64,000 nucleotides of DNA from positions 16,235,445 to 16,299,444 of the forward strand of contig CM033107.1 in the NCBI GenBank assembly GCA_019321725.1, given 5' to 3'. The stretch comes from Paulownia fortunei. Lineage: Eukaryota; Streptophyta; Magnoliopsida; Lamiales; Paulowniaceae. Below, in pieces: positions 10,538 through 21,551 of the stretch. Under the pieces are notes generated by a model that worked only from the letters and a program-made list of their open reading frames with translations, made no database searches and had not been told where the DNA came from. The translations under genes were made by a program, and so were the position numbers. Every line of letters starts with the position of its first letter. The first letter of the stretch is position 1.

Positions 10538-12802
10538 TGTAACACCCCTTAACCTAACTGCAGAGCCTAAACAAGCTGATACAGTTAAGCCAAGAAATGT
10601 TAATTTTTCATCATTACTAGAGTTATGGTTTTTAATAAAAGTTCCCATTTTTAGCTATAAGAGAAAGAACTTGAATCGTTTTAAACACACCATATACATA
10701 TATCAAAACTGAGTACATCTATTTACAAAACCATAACAGAGCGGCTTATTTAAAAATAAAATAGAGTTTTCAAAATAAACTACAAAATAGGTCGAAGCAT
10801 GGCATATGAACAAATCTCTGTCCGACCGCTCTAGAGACTCAGTCAACCTCTAAACCTGTACATTTCCACCTGCATCACATGAATCTAATGAGCTAAAGGC
10901 TCAGTAAGATGAAACTGATGCAATAACAAATAACATATATGCACATCTCATAAATCACTAAATGCAATATTCTATTTAATAACTTTCATTCATAAATCAT
11001 TCTTTAGGGCCCTTGAAGTGTGGAACCTAACTAATAGCAATAGACCGTGGTTTTCGGAACCTGTTCATAATGATTGGCCAATAAGAGAACAAATACGGGG
11101 TTTCCATACTTGGTCCTTCAACCTCAGGTATTAGCCGTATTCTATCTCATTCATTGTGGCTTTCCTATATCGATTTTTCAACCTCAAGTATTTGCCACCA
11201 TTTGTTGGGTCCACCGGTCCCTCCCGCGTCCCTTGTCTACCCGACCATCAATCAAGTACCATACTTTCTTTTTAAAAAATTCATTATATTCTTAATAGTG
11301 TCATGCTTCATGAACCATAAATGTATCAAACATTACATCATTTGACAAATAATAACAATCACATTAAAACATGAACAACATTATATGATTCTTATGATAC
11401 AGCAAATCAAAGCTTCAACTTACCTCAAGTCCACTTTGTGGCAAGTGAAAAGACCAATCTCTTTGGAAGATAGGATGTGTTAAAGGCCTAACATAATCAA
11501 ATCATGTATCATTTAATATCCTTTTTATAAATGATTTAGTCTATTCTAGTTAAAGTTCATATACACTTTTCAATCTTTTATAAACAACTTCATATCAATT
11601 ACATAACCTTAAAAACAATGCATACTCCATATTTTACTACTAATTCAAGACATTAAACATTAGGGCAGCCATTAAATAACTAATAATTCAAACATAATTA
11701 TTAGGGCAGCCCCTAAAATATGCACACAATCCAAATTAACATGACGTAAATTCGGTTCTAACTTAAATTGATTGTACCCTTCAATTAAGCAAACTAATTG
11801 CTATTATTTTCAATCATTCAAATAAACTTCCAAACACAATATAAGCATTACAAAATCAATAGAAACATGTAAATTAAACAATTTCACGAGACTATCAATT
11901 TTGCTAAAAATTAGCTTAACTAGCTTGGTTTTGGCTTCAAGTGTAACTTACTTAAGTTTTCAATCGTACAAAAGCATACTAAAACATGTAACCATCCAAG
12001 ATACTACAAATTCATCATAAGAAACATTGTAAAAGAATATACCTTGATTAAGTTGGATTTAAGCTTCAAAATCAATGGTTTTCAAGCTTAAAATGATGGA
12101 AACTTGTTCTAGCTTGTGTTCTATGGATTCCTATAGATTGAATTCAATTTTTGTGAGTATGAGAGTGTCGAAATTTTGGAGAAACTTAGGAGAATAAGGG
12201 CTGGTCATTTTTGAGGTGCTTCCACAAGAAATATGGATGAAAATGATTTCTTTGACCTTTCAAAGAGAGGTAAGTGGAGGGTGATGATTGGTTGCATCAT
12301 GCTTGGTGTCTTCTCATGCCAAAAGCCACGTTCATGGGCTAAGGAGATAACAAAAATTGATGTTTTGGTGCTATAATCAAGTGCAATGCGGTTTAGAATG
12401 GTTTTATGCAACCTAGTCAACCAACCAATCAAATTGCACCATTTGCATACTTTTAGTTCTTAGCCAAATGTAACATATTTCAAGTAAATATTTAGGCAAT
12501 TAATCACTTTAGCATATAACTAGTATGGAACAATACAAATAATTCATTTAAGGGCACTGAGCTTTTTACTGCAAAAAGGGCACTTAAGGAATATGTTAAA
12601 TCAAGAAATGAAAGTTTGATCTCATATTTCATGTACTAATGCATGTTAAATCATAACTAAAGCATATAATAACAATTATTCATGTTCGTACAATCATGCT
12701 ATTTGTATGCCATAATTCGATAATGCACATTACTTAGATGCATATTCATGCAAAATGCTTATTATTGGCTATGTAGGAGAGAATTGAGAATTGGGCATTA
12801 CA
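10538..12802 (-). repeat. Gypsy-1 3' LTR
   Basis: This LTR of 2265 bp has plus-strand ends TGTAACACCC and GGGCATTACA. It is a direct repeat of 18248-20487 (2240 bp). Because the element is on the minus strand, this left copy is the 3' LTR. It lacks the short block near 20203-20240 present in the other copy and has an extra stretch near 11610-11660. Confidence 0.93.
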
Positions 12803-14100
12803 ATCCTTCCTTCCTTATAAAAATTTCGTCCTCGAAATTTAACGTACTGAATAATTCCGGATACTTGCTCTGCATTTCTTCTTCTCTTTCCCATGTGGCC
12901 TCTTCTACAGAATGATTCCTCCATAATACTTTAACAAGTCGAATCTTTTTTGTTCTCAACTCTTTTTCCTTCTGATCTAGAATTTGCACTGGTTTCTCTT
13001 CATAGGCTAAATCATGAGTCAATTCCAACGGTTCATAACTCAACACATGAGAAGGGTTTGAAATGTACTTTCTCAACATAGACACATGGAAAACATTGTG
13101 AACAGTGGATAATGATAGAGGTAAGGCCACACTATAAGCTTTATCACCAACTCTTTCGAGTATCTCGAATGGGCCGACATACCTTGGGCTGAGTTTTCCT
13201 TTCTTTCCAAATCTCATAACACCTTTCATGGGAGCTACTTTTAAGAACACATGATCCCCAATGGCAAATTCTAGATCTTTTCTCCGTTTATCTGCATAAC
13301 TTTTCTGTCTACTCTGTGCAATCGTCATTCTCTCTCGTATCTTCTCCACTACCTTAGCGGTATGTTGAACTATTTATGGACCAAGCAGGCTTCGTTCTCC
13401 AACTTCATCCCAATGAACTGGAGATCTACATTTCCTTCCATACAATGTTTCATAAGGCGCCATTCCAATTGTTGATTGGTAGCTATTATTATAAGTAAAC
13501 TCCACTAATGGAAGCTTTGCATCCCAACTCCCTTGAAAATCTAGTACACAAGCTCTTAACATATCCTCTAATATCTGAATAACCCTTTCTAATTGCCTGT
13601 CACTTTGTGGATGAAATGTTGTACTGAATGCAAGTTTCGTTCCCATGGCACTATGTAAGCTCTTCCAAAATGTAGATGTAAATTGAGGATCTCTGTCATA
13701 CAATATTGAAACTGGCACCCCATGTAACCTGACTATCTCTTTAATATATTGTTGAGCTTACTGGTCCATATTGTATGTGGATTTCACTGGAAGAAAATGG
13801 ACTGATTTAGTTAATCTATCAACAATCACCCATATGGAATTATACCCCTTTTGTGTTCTAGGTAATCCAAGCACAAAGTCCATTGTAATGTGCTCCCATT
13901 TCCACTCTGGAATCAACAAAGGCTTCAACAACCCTAATGGTCTTTGATGTTCAATCTTAACTTGTTGACAAGTTAGACATTCAGCCACAAATTTTGCTAT
14001 ATCTCTCTTCATTTTAGGCCACCAATAATGTTGTTGTAAGTCCTTATACATTTTTGTGCTACCTGGGTGTACTGAGTAAGGAGTAGTATGAGCTTCTTCT
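12798..14100 (-). pseudogene. Gypsy-1 integrase with chromodomain
   Basis: Minus-strand integrase. The zinc-binding region ends in CLTCQQVK near 13965. The DDE core shows TMDFVLGLP (first Asp), LYDRDPQFTS (second Asp) and ERVIQILED (Glu). In 12798-13349 a GPY/F-type motif (RYVGPFEIL, residues 57-65) is followed by a chromodomain-like segment (residues about 121-167) with VLWRNHSVEEATWE. In the family the chromodomain steers integration to marked chromatin. In-frame stops interrupt the reading near 13756 and 13371. The final codon is supplied by the LTR: the TAA stop at 12798-12800 lies inside TGTAA of the LTR start. Confidence 0.85.
12804..12816 (-). other. Polypurine tract of gypsy-1
   Basis: On the minus strand AAGGAAGGAAGGA lies directly before the 3' LTR start. 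It also encodes the last residues of Pol (KEG). Confidence 0.85.
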
Positions 14101-14108
14101 AAAATATC

Positions 14109-14864
14109 TCATTTCATGGCCTTGTCAAACGACACACATAGTCTCCATTTATATCGAATAATCCCATCATCAGTAATAGAGAAGTCTGGCCTCTTTCCAG
14201 CCTCAATCATTCTTTTCAATTTACACAAATGTGTGTCCACCTTTTGACCTTTTCTAATTCTATCTTGAAATGCAGGTCTCAACACTAAGGCTGACAACAA
14301 ACACTTTTTCCCTTTAGGTACAATTTCAAGCTCTAATCTCTGCAAATCCAGTAATATTGACTTTTGTATAACAAAAAGAGAAGACGTGGATTTTCTGCTC
14401 AATGCATCTGCAACCACATTTGCTTTACCAGGATGATAGTTGATCACACAATCATAATCCTTCACAAGTTCTAACCATCTTCTTTGTCTCATATTCAACT
14501 CTTTTTGGGTAAAGAAGTACTTCAAACTCTTATGATCTGTGTATATCTCACATTTCTCACCATACAAATAATGTCTCCAAATTTTTAAGGCAAAAACCAC
14601 AGCAGCAAGTTCCAAATCATGGGTTGGATAATTCTTTTCATATTCCTTCAATTACTTTGAAGCATAGGCAATAACCTTCCCATTTTGCATCAAAACAACA
14701 CCCAAACTATTTTTTGAAGCGTCGCTATACACCACGAATCCACCAATTCCAGTTGGAATGGTAAGAACAGGAGGTGTAGTCAATTTTTGTTTCAGTTCTT
14801 CAAAACTTCTTTCACAAGCATTGGTCCACAAGAACTTCACATTCTTTCTTGTCAACATTGTCAT
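14109..14864 (-). pseudogene. Gypsy-1 RNase H
   Basis: This is the RNase H domain of a Ty3 polyprotein: YSDASKNSLGVVL (first Asp), then the E-containing [31 protein letters not shown] and a [15 protein letters not shown] tail. One nonsense codon near 14651 splits the domain into two open pieces (14652-14864 and 14109-14651). The catalytic residues I can recognise are intact. Confidence 0.87.
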
Positions 14865-14897
14865 TGGAGTTGCTATCTTTGAAAACCCCTGAACAAA

Positions 14898-15690
14898 TCA
14901 TCGATAGTACCCTGCTAATCCCAAGAAACTCCTTACTTCTGATACATTTGTTGGTGTTGGCCACTTAATGACAGCTTCTACCTTGCTCGGATCAACAGAA
15001 ATACCATCATTTGATACTACATGACCTAGGAATACCACTTGTTCAAGCCAAAACTCACACTTCTTGAATTTAGCATACAACTGTTTTTCTTTAAGAACTT
15101 GCAGCACAATCTTCAAATGTTCCTTGTGCTCTTCTTTATCACGTGAATAAATTAGGATGTCATCAATAAACACAATCACAAATTTATCGAGATATTGCTT
15201 GAACACCCTATTCATTAGATCCATAAAAGCTGCAGGGCATTGGTTAAACGGAAAGGCATCACTAGAAATTCATAATGTCCATACCTTGTTCGGAATGCAT
15301 CTTTGGTATGTCTTCTTTCTTGATCTTCAATTGATGATACCCAGAGCGCAAATCAATCTTAGAAAATACAGATGCTCCCTGCAATTGATCAAACAAATCA
15401 TCTATTCTTGGGAGTGGATACTTATTCTTGACTGTTATTTTATTCAACTCTCTATAATCAATGCACAACCGCAATGTACCATCCTTCTTTTTCACGAACA
15501 ACACAGGCAATTCAACTTTAACTCTTTTAATTCTGTTGGTTCCATTCGTATGGTGCTTTAGAAATAGGAAGTAGTTCCTGGCATAACATCAATCACAAAT
15601 TCGATCTCTGATTTGGTGGTAGTCCCGGTAAATCATCTGGAAATACCTCAACAAATTCTTGAACCACATCTACATTTTCTGGCTTAATTG
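14898..15690 (-). pseudogene. Gypsy-1 reverse transcriptase with internal deletion
   Basis: The minus strand encodes [20 protein letters not shown], then [12 protein letters not shown] and [11 protein letters not shown] in 15262-15510. A second open piece (14898-15224) carries the catalytic FIDD at 15159-15170 followed by [11 protein letters not shown], and ends at FLGLAGYYR. Compared with gypsy-C (29150-29220), the sequence joins the LKELKV region directly to PVLFVKKK. Roughly 55-60 bp encoding the region before PVLF ([11 protein letters not shown] and neighbours) are missing near 15510. Frameshifts lie at both junctions. It cannot make a complete RT. Confidence 0.82.
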
Positions 15691-16242
15691 TGCTTCAATG
15701 AGGTGTCCAGAACACTTGCCAAATACCCAACACAACCTTTATTCAACATCTTTTGAGCTTTCAAAGCAGATATAATTGGTAAGGACCATGAGAATGAGAT
15801 ACCATTAAACATAAATTGTTCTTCCCCAGATGGCTGAAAAATCACAATCTTCTTGTTACAATCAATTATTGCATGATATTTGATAAGCCAATCCATACCC
15901 AGAATAACCTCAAAATTTAGCATCGGTAAAACAACAAGATCTCCATAGAGAGTCCTATCACTAATCTGGAATAGAACAAGCCCTTAACATTTGGTTGGAA
16001 TCCATTTCTTCCCTGGATGGAACAGTCACACTATACCTTACTTTCAATAAATCTGGTGTAATGCCTAATTTTCTCACAAATGCACATGATGCCAATGAAT
16101 GCATAGATCCAGAATCTATCAATGCAATTGCAGGTATCCCATAAATTAAAATAGTACCTGTGACTGCGGAAGCATCTGCATCAGCTTGTTCTTGTGTCAT
16201 TGCATACACTCTCCCCTGAACTTTCCCCTGTACTGTTGGCAA
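15684..16242 (-). pseudogene. Gypsy-1 protease (second copy)
   Basis: The minus strand encodes GRVYAMTQEQADADA, then ALIDSGSMHSLAS with the aspartic-protease box DSGS at 16105-16116, then NFEVILGMDWLIKYHAIIDC. A one-base frameshift near 15961-15985 separates the two open pieces. In the family this enzyme cuts Gag-Pol. The first ~235 bp of this region (from about 16009) belong to the tandem duplication. Confidence 0.82.
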
Positions 16243-17742
16243 TCCTTGGCTATATGTCCAGGCTTTTTACAATTAAAGCAACGATTAGTACCACTATAAC
16301 ATTCCCCAAAATAATTCTTCCCATACTTAGCACATTTTAGGCCTTTTAATTATAGAAGAAGTCTGTCCAACTCTAGGACGCTTTTTATTCCCTTGGTTTG
16401 ATTTTTGCTCTCCTTTCTTCCACTGGTTTAGATTTCTTAGAGTGAATACTTCCTTCTTTTGTTGTTGGAATTTCTCAATCTCTTTCTCATCTAAATCAGC
16501 CATCAAAGCCTTGTCCACCATTCTCTAAACTCTGTTACTGAAGACATTCTCACATCTCTTCTAATTTCAGGATTAAGGCCCCTCAAGAAATGATCCATCT
16601 TCTCATTGTTGTCTCTGGCGATGTATGGTACATACTTGCAACCCTGTTCAAATTTTCTCACATAATCACATACAGACATCCCTCCTTGTTTTAACTCCAA
16701 GAATTCCTTTACTCTTAGTGACCTAGCATCCCTGGTGAAATACTTATCATAAAAGATTATTTTAAACCTCTCCCAAGTTAGTTCTTCCATATTCACTGCA
16801 AGTTTAGCTCCTTCCCACCAAGTTCTAGCATCCTTCTTCAACAAGAAAATTGCACAGAGTACCTTCTCAGCATCATCAATTCTTCCCCAGATGGAATAGT
16901 CACACTGTACCTTACTTTTAATAAATCTGGTGTAATGCCAATTTTCTCACAAATGCACATGATGCAAATGAATGCGAAGATCCAGAATCTATCAATGCAA
17001 TTGCAGGTATCCAGAAATTAAAATAGTACCTGTGATTATAGAAGCATCTGCATCAGCTTGTTCTTGTGTCATTGCATACACTTTTCCCTGAACTTTTCCG
17101 TACACTGTTGGGCAATCTTTGCTATATGTCCAGGCTTTTAACACTTAAAACAACAACTAGTACCACTATAGCATTCCCCAAAATGATTCTTCCCACACTT
17201 GGCACATTTAGGCCTTTCAACTGTAGTAGAAGTCTGCCTAACTCTAGGATGCTTTTCATTCCCTTGGTTTGATTTTTGCTCTCCTTTCTTCCACTGATTT
17301 GGATTTCTAGGAGTGAATACTTGCTTCTTTTGTTGATGGAATTTCTCAATCTCTTTCTCATCAAAGCCTTGTCCACCAGTTCTCTAAACTCTATTACTAA
17401 AGACATTCTCACATCTCTTCTAATTTCAGGATTAAGGCCCCTCAAGAAATGATCCATCTTCTCATTGTTGTCTCTAGCGATGTATGGCACGTACTTGCAA
17501 CCCTGTTCAAATTTTCTCACATAATCACATACAGACATCCCTCCTTGTTTTAACTCCAAAAATTCTTTTACTTTGAGCGACCTAGCATTTCTAGTGAAAT
17601 ACTTATCATAAAATATTATTTTAAACCTCTCCCAAGTTATCTCTTCCATATTCACTGCAAGTTTAGCTCCTTCCCACCAGGTTCTAGCATCCTTCTTCAA
17701 CAAGAAGATTGCACAGAGTACCTTCTCAGCATCATCAATTCT
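16009..17742. repeat. Partial tandem duplication within gypsy-1 gag-protease
   Basis: Segment 16009-16882 (about 874 bp) and segment 16883-17742 (about 860 bp) are direct repeats. The junction reads CAATTCT-TCCCC near 16880. The left and right boundaries share only TTCT, which suggests a microhomology-mediated event. The copies differ by scattered substitutions and small indels, so the duplication is not recent. Confidence 0.88.
16243..16882 (-). pseudogene. Gypsy-1 Gag C-terminal half, duplicated copy
   Basis: Second copy, in element order, of the Gag core: [15 protein letters not shown], then [20 protein letters not shown] and [15 protein letters not shown] (16503-16844), then a K-rich linker and a CCHC zinc knuckle CFNCKKPGHIAKDC at 16239-16280. 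The knuckle cysteines and histidine are complete. A frameshift sits near 16521. It lies directly downstream of a broken protease start, which is out of place for a normal element. Confidence 0.82.
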
Positions 17743-17745
17743 CAT
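16883..17745 (-). pseudogene. Gypsy-1 Gag C-terminal half plus protease start, first copy
   Basis: First copy, in element order: [20 protein letters not shown] through [15 protein letters not shown] in 17122-17745. A degraded CCHC knuckle follows near 17110-17155 and a protease start containing a DSGS-like box near 16980, broken by stops. A 13-bp loss near 17362, relative to the other copy, shifts the frame after VDKALM. The reading ends abruptly at 16883, where the Gag core begins again. Confidence 0.82.
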
Positions 17746-18044
17746 GTAGTCAAAGATAGTATCAATGATTTAAACCATTCCTCTGCAACCATAGGATCAA
17801 ACCCACCAGTAAAATCAACAGGTTCCATCTTTCTAAACTTCTTATATACAACCTGTGAAGAATCCTGTCGAGCTTGTGGTGGAGGAAGTCGCTGATTCTG
17901 TTCTTGGGTTCTTTGTTGCATATCTAGCAATTATTGTATCTATTCACCATGCATTTTAGTTTGTTGTTGAATGAGATCAGTCAAATTGTCCACCACACTA
18001 TGATTACCCTCATGATCATCCATTGTGTTCCTTTTTGGTGCCAT
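17746..18044 (-). pseudogene. Gypsy-1 Gag N-terminus
   Basis: The reading begins at the ATG at 18042-18044 with [16 protein letters not shown], shared with gypsy-C ([16 protein letters not shown] at 27501). Two stops near 17935-17945 follow, then a glutamine-rich segment and [18 protein letters not shown] before a frameshift at about 17750. The conserved start in two elements supports this ATG as the true gag start. Confidence 0.78.
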
Positions 18045-18230
18045 GACCTGATATGCATTACCCAATCTCATTCCATTAATTAGCCAATAATAAATGCATA
18101 ATCATGACAGTAACATGGAATAAAATATAATCAAATAAACATAAAAGCAAATAAACAAGTAGTTGACCGAGCTTTCCAGCCAGGATGTGTTCATATGCCT
18201 TCTTCTGTCTATAGGAACAACTAAACCTCT

Positions 18231-18242
18231 GCTCTGATACCA
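18231..18242 (-). other. Primer-binding site (tRNA-iMet), gypsy-1
   Basis: The minus strand reads TGGTATCAGAGC, beginning five bases after the 5' LTR end at 18248. This is the exact plant initiator tRNA-Met primer site. Confidence 0.92.
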
Positions 18243-18247
18243 CAAAC

Positions 18248-20487
18248 TGTAACACCCCTTAACCTAACTGCAGAGCCTAAACAAGCTGATACAGTTAACT
18301 CAAGAAATGTTAATTTTTCATCATTACTAGAGTTATGGTTTTTAATAAAAGTTCTCATTTTTAGCTATAGGAGAAAGAACTTGAATCGTTTTAAACACAT
18401 CATATACATATATCAAAATTGAGTACATCTGTTTACAAAACCATAACAGAGCGGCTTATTTAAAAACAAAATAGAGTTTTCAAAATAAACTACGAAATAG
18501 GACGAAGCATGGCATATGAACAAATCTCTATCCGACGCTCTAGAGACTCAGTCAACCTCTAAACCTGTATATTTCCACCTGCATCACATGAATCTAATAA
18601 GCTAAAGGCTCAGTAAGATGAAACTGATGCAATAACAAATAACATATATGCACATCTCATAAATCACTAAATGCAATATTCTATTTAATAACTTTCATTC
18701 ATAAATCATTCTTTAGGGCCCTTGAAGTGTGGTACCTAACTAATAGCGATAGACCGTAGTTTTCGAAACCTGTTCATAATGATTGGCCAATAAGAGAACT
18801 AATACAGGGTTTCCATACTTGGTCCTTCAACCTCAGGTATTAGCCGTATTCTATCTCATTCATTGTGGCTTTCCTATACCGGTTTTTCAACCTCAAGTAT
18901 TTGCCACCATTTGTTGGGTCCGCCGGTCCCTCCCGCGTCCCTTGTCTATGCGACCATCAATCAAGTACCATAGTTCCTTTTTAAAAACCTCATTATATTC
19001 TTAATAGTGTCATGCTTCATGAACCATAAATGTATCAAACATTACATCATTTGATAAATAATAACAATCACATTAAAACATGAACAACATTATATGATTC
19101 TTATGATACAGTAAATGAAAGCTTCAACTTACCTCAAGTCCACTTTGTGGCAAGTGAAAAGACCAATCTCTTTGGAAGATAGGATGTGTTAAAGGCCTAA
19201 CATAATCAAATCATGTACCATTTAATATCCTTTTATAAATCATTTAATCTATTCTAGTTAAAGTTAATATACACTTTTCAATCTTTTGTAAACAACTTCA
19301 TATCAATTACATTAGGGCAGCCATTAAATAACTAATAATTCAAACATAATTATTAGGGCAGCCCCTAAAACATGCACACAATCCAAATTAACATGACATA
19401 AGTTCGGTTCTAACTTAAATTGATTGTACCCTTCAATTAAGCAAACTAATTGCTATTGTTTTCAATCATTCAAATAAACTTTCAAACACAATATAAGCAT
19501 TACAAAATCAATAGAAACAAGTAAATTAAACAATTTCACGAGACTATCAATTTTGCTAAAAATTAGCTTAACTAGCTTGGTTTTGGCTTCAAGTGTAACT
19601 TACTTAAGTTTTCAATCTTACAAAAGTATACTAAAACATGTAATCATCCAATATACTACAAATTCATCATAAGAAATATTGAAAAAGAGTATACCTTGAT
19701 TAAGTAGGATTTAAGCTTCAAAATCAACGGTTTTCAAGCTTAAAAGGATGGAAACTTGTTCTAGCTTGTGTTCTATGGATTCCTATGGATTGAATTCAAT
19801 TTTTGTGAGTATGAGAGTGTAGAAATTTGGGAGAAACTTAGGAGAATAAGGGTTGGTCATTTTTTAGGTGCTTCCACAAGAAATATGAATGAAAATGATT
19901 TCTTTGACCTTTCAAAGAGAGGTAAGTGGAGGGTGATGATTGGTTGCATCATGCTTGGTGTCTTCTCATGCCAAAAGCCACGTTCATGGGCTAAGGAGAT
20001 GACAAAAATTGATGCTTTGGTGTTATAATCAAGTGCAATGCGGTTTAGAATGGTTTTATGCAACCTAGTCAACCAACCAATCAAATTACACCATTTTGCA
20101 TACTTTTAGTTCTTAGCCAAATGTAACATATTTCAAGTAAATATTTAGGCAATTAATCACTTTAGCATATAACTAGTATGAAGTAATACAAATAATTCAT
20201 TTCATGGCCATTCAACACATCAATCTTCCTTAACCGAGACACTGAGCTTTTTACTGCAAAAAGGGCACTTAAGGAATATGTTAAATCAAGAAATGAAAGT
20301 TTGATCTCATAATTCATGTACTAATGCATGTTAAATCATAACTAAAGCATATAATAACAATTATTCATGTTCGTGCAATCATGCTATTTATATGCCATAA
20401 TTCGATAATGCACATTACTTAGATGCATATTCATGCAAAATGCTTATTATTGGCTATGTATGAGAGAATTGAGAATTGGGCATTACA
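18248..20487 (-). repeat. Gypsy-1 5' LTR
   Basis: This LTR of 2240 bp is a direct repeat of 10538-12802, bounded by the primer site on one side and the target duplication on the other. It lacks about 50 bp (around 19310) that are present at 11605-11655 in the other LTR, and keeps a block near 20203-20240 that the other has lost. Confidence 0.93.
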
Positions 20488-20492
20488 GGTGC
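20488..20492. repeat. Target-site duplication, right (gypsy-1)
   Basis: GGTGC matches GGTAC at 10533-10537 with one mismatch. Confidence 0.85.
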
Positions 20493-20879
20493 GGTCAGCT
20501 GGAAGAGTTCCAAGCAAGAGACGACCTTGGATTCTACCAACGAGGCGGAATACATCGATGTATGTGATGCAACAAAGGAAGTTGTTTGGATGAGGAACTT
20601 CATGCAAGAGTTGGGTGTGGTTCCACCCGTTGTTGATCCTGTATTAATATACTATGATAATAATAGAGCTATTACGCAAGTAAAAGAACAAGATCTCATC
20701 AAAGATCCAAGCACATCATAAGGCGATACGGTCTGATCAGAGAAATCAATGGTAGAGGCGACGTTATTATGGATAGAGTCATTTTGGCAGAAAATGTAGT
20801 AGACCCACTAACCGTAGGTATTCAATGGACATCTAGAGAAGATGGGCCTAAAATACATAGGCAATTGACACTAGGGTAA
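20488..20879 (+). pseudogene. Copia A RNase H, second half
   Basis: This continues the domain broken at 10537: AVSWKSSKQETTLDSTNEAE holds the RNase H glutamate and YYDNNRAITQV a further aspartate. After 20721 the frame shifts, and the Pol tail (RGDVIMDRVILAENVVDPLT, then HRQLTLG and stop at 20877-20879) is readable in another frame. The stop overlaps the start of the polypurine tract. Confidence 0.85.
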
Positions 20880-20888
20880 GTGGGACAT
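20878..20888 (+). other. Polypurine tract of copia A
   Basis: AAGTGGGACAT directly precedes the 3' LTR start TGTAGAG at 20889. It corresponds to AAGTGGGAGAT of copia B. Confidence 0.65.
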
Positions 20889-21546
20889 TGTAGAGTAGTA
20901 CCCAGCATGCCAATTAGATTATACGTCTTTTATACTCTTGTATGTGTAATAATAATCATTTTCAAATCATATTAATAAAATAGGCAAATTTCTTTTTCTT
21001 TAATTATATTTTATAATTAGATAAAGTCCCTCGACCAAACTTAGCTACGGGGCTTGGTCACGCATATAATGGTGATCATGGAATATGCCTCTATGGCTTT
21101 AGTTTTAAATTAGTTCCAAGTTAAGAGAATTTTTAGATGGGACATCAAATATCCCATTAGACTCACTAATATGATGCATGCTTGCATGAGGAGGATGTCT
21201 CGCTCCATGGATATTGGTGTAGTGACACTAGTGCATGTGTGGGGGTGCTTGTCAGGGAACAAGTACACTAAATAAGCCCCCTGAAAGTTTTTAATTGGAC
21301 TTTTTATGTTACGATAGTACACGATTAGTCCTTAAACTTGAGGCACCATGGTAGCCTTGTGCATGTTGTGTTCAATTTTGATGTATCTTCTAATTGCCTA
21401 CGATCACAAAAGGGGTACGTTAGATGTTGCATTGATATGTATGGAAGTTAATTAATGGCCAACAAAGAATTCATAACTTATCTGGCATAACAAATGGATC
21501 TCCTATGTTTTCATAGTTCATGACTCAAAAGTCCTAGGCCAAGGTA

Positions 21547-21551
21547 GATGA
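21547..21551. repeat. Target-site duplication of solo LTR J
   Basis: GATGA at 21547-21551 is repeated exactly at 24339-24343. Confidence 0.88.

Larger units (their letters stand above)
10538..20487 (-). mobile_element. Gypsy-1: full-length Ty3 chromovirus (Tekay/Del type)
   Basis: This is a 9.95-kb minus-strand LTR retrotransposon inserted in copia A RNase H. In element order it has 5' LTR (18248-20487), PBS (18231-18242), gag with an internal duplication, protease, RT, RNase H, integrase with GPY/F motif and chromodomain, PPT (12804-12816) and 3' LTR (10538-12802). Pol order with integrase last and a C-terminal chromodomain marks a Ty3 chromovirus. Phrases such as VLWRNHSVEEATWE are typical of the Tekay/Del clade. 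In the first ~275 aligned LTR bases I count about ten mismatches, so the insertion is not recent. All coding regions carry stops or frameshifts. Confidence 0.92.

Noticed and set aside
11074..11295. A 70-82-codon open frame containing FPYLVLQPQV-like and CGFPI text recurs antisense in at least seven LTR copies (11074, 18783, 33420-33641 minus, 34369, 39789-40025 minus, 44708, 48490-48738 minus).
   Set aside because: It has no in-frame ATG; each frame opens at TTG or a similar codon. It is antisense to the element and is retained because the LTR copies are similar. An internal short repeat (TTCAACCTCA) makes it look structured. I see no family match.
12205..12432. A recurrent LTR frame with CGSHWCGDTS-unrelated text, starting MIGWLTRLHKTILN, in several LTR copies.
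   Set aside because: This is LTR U3 sequence conserved by copy identity. It differs in length and frame between copies and has no domain resemblance.
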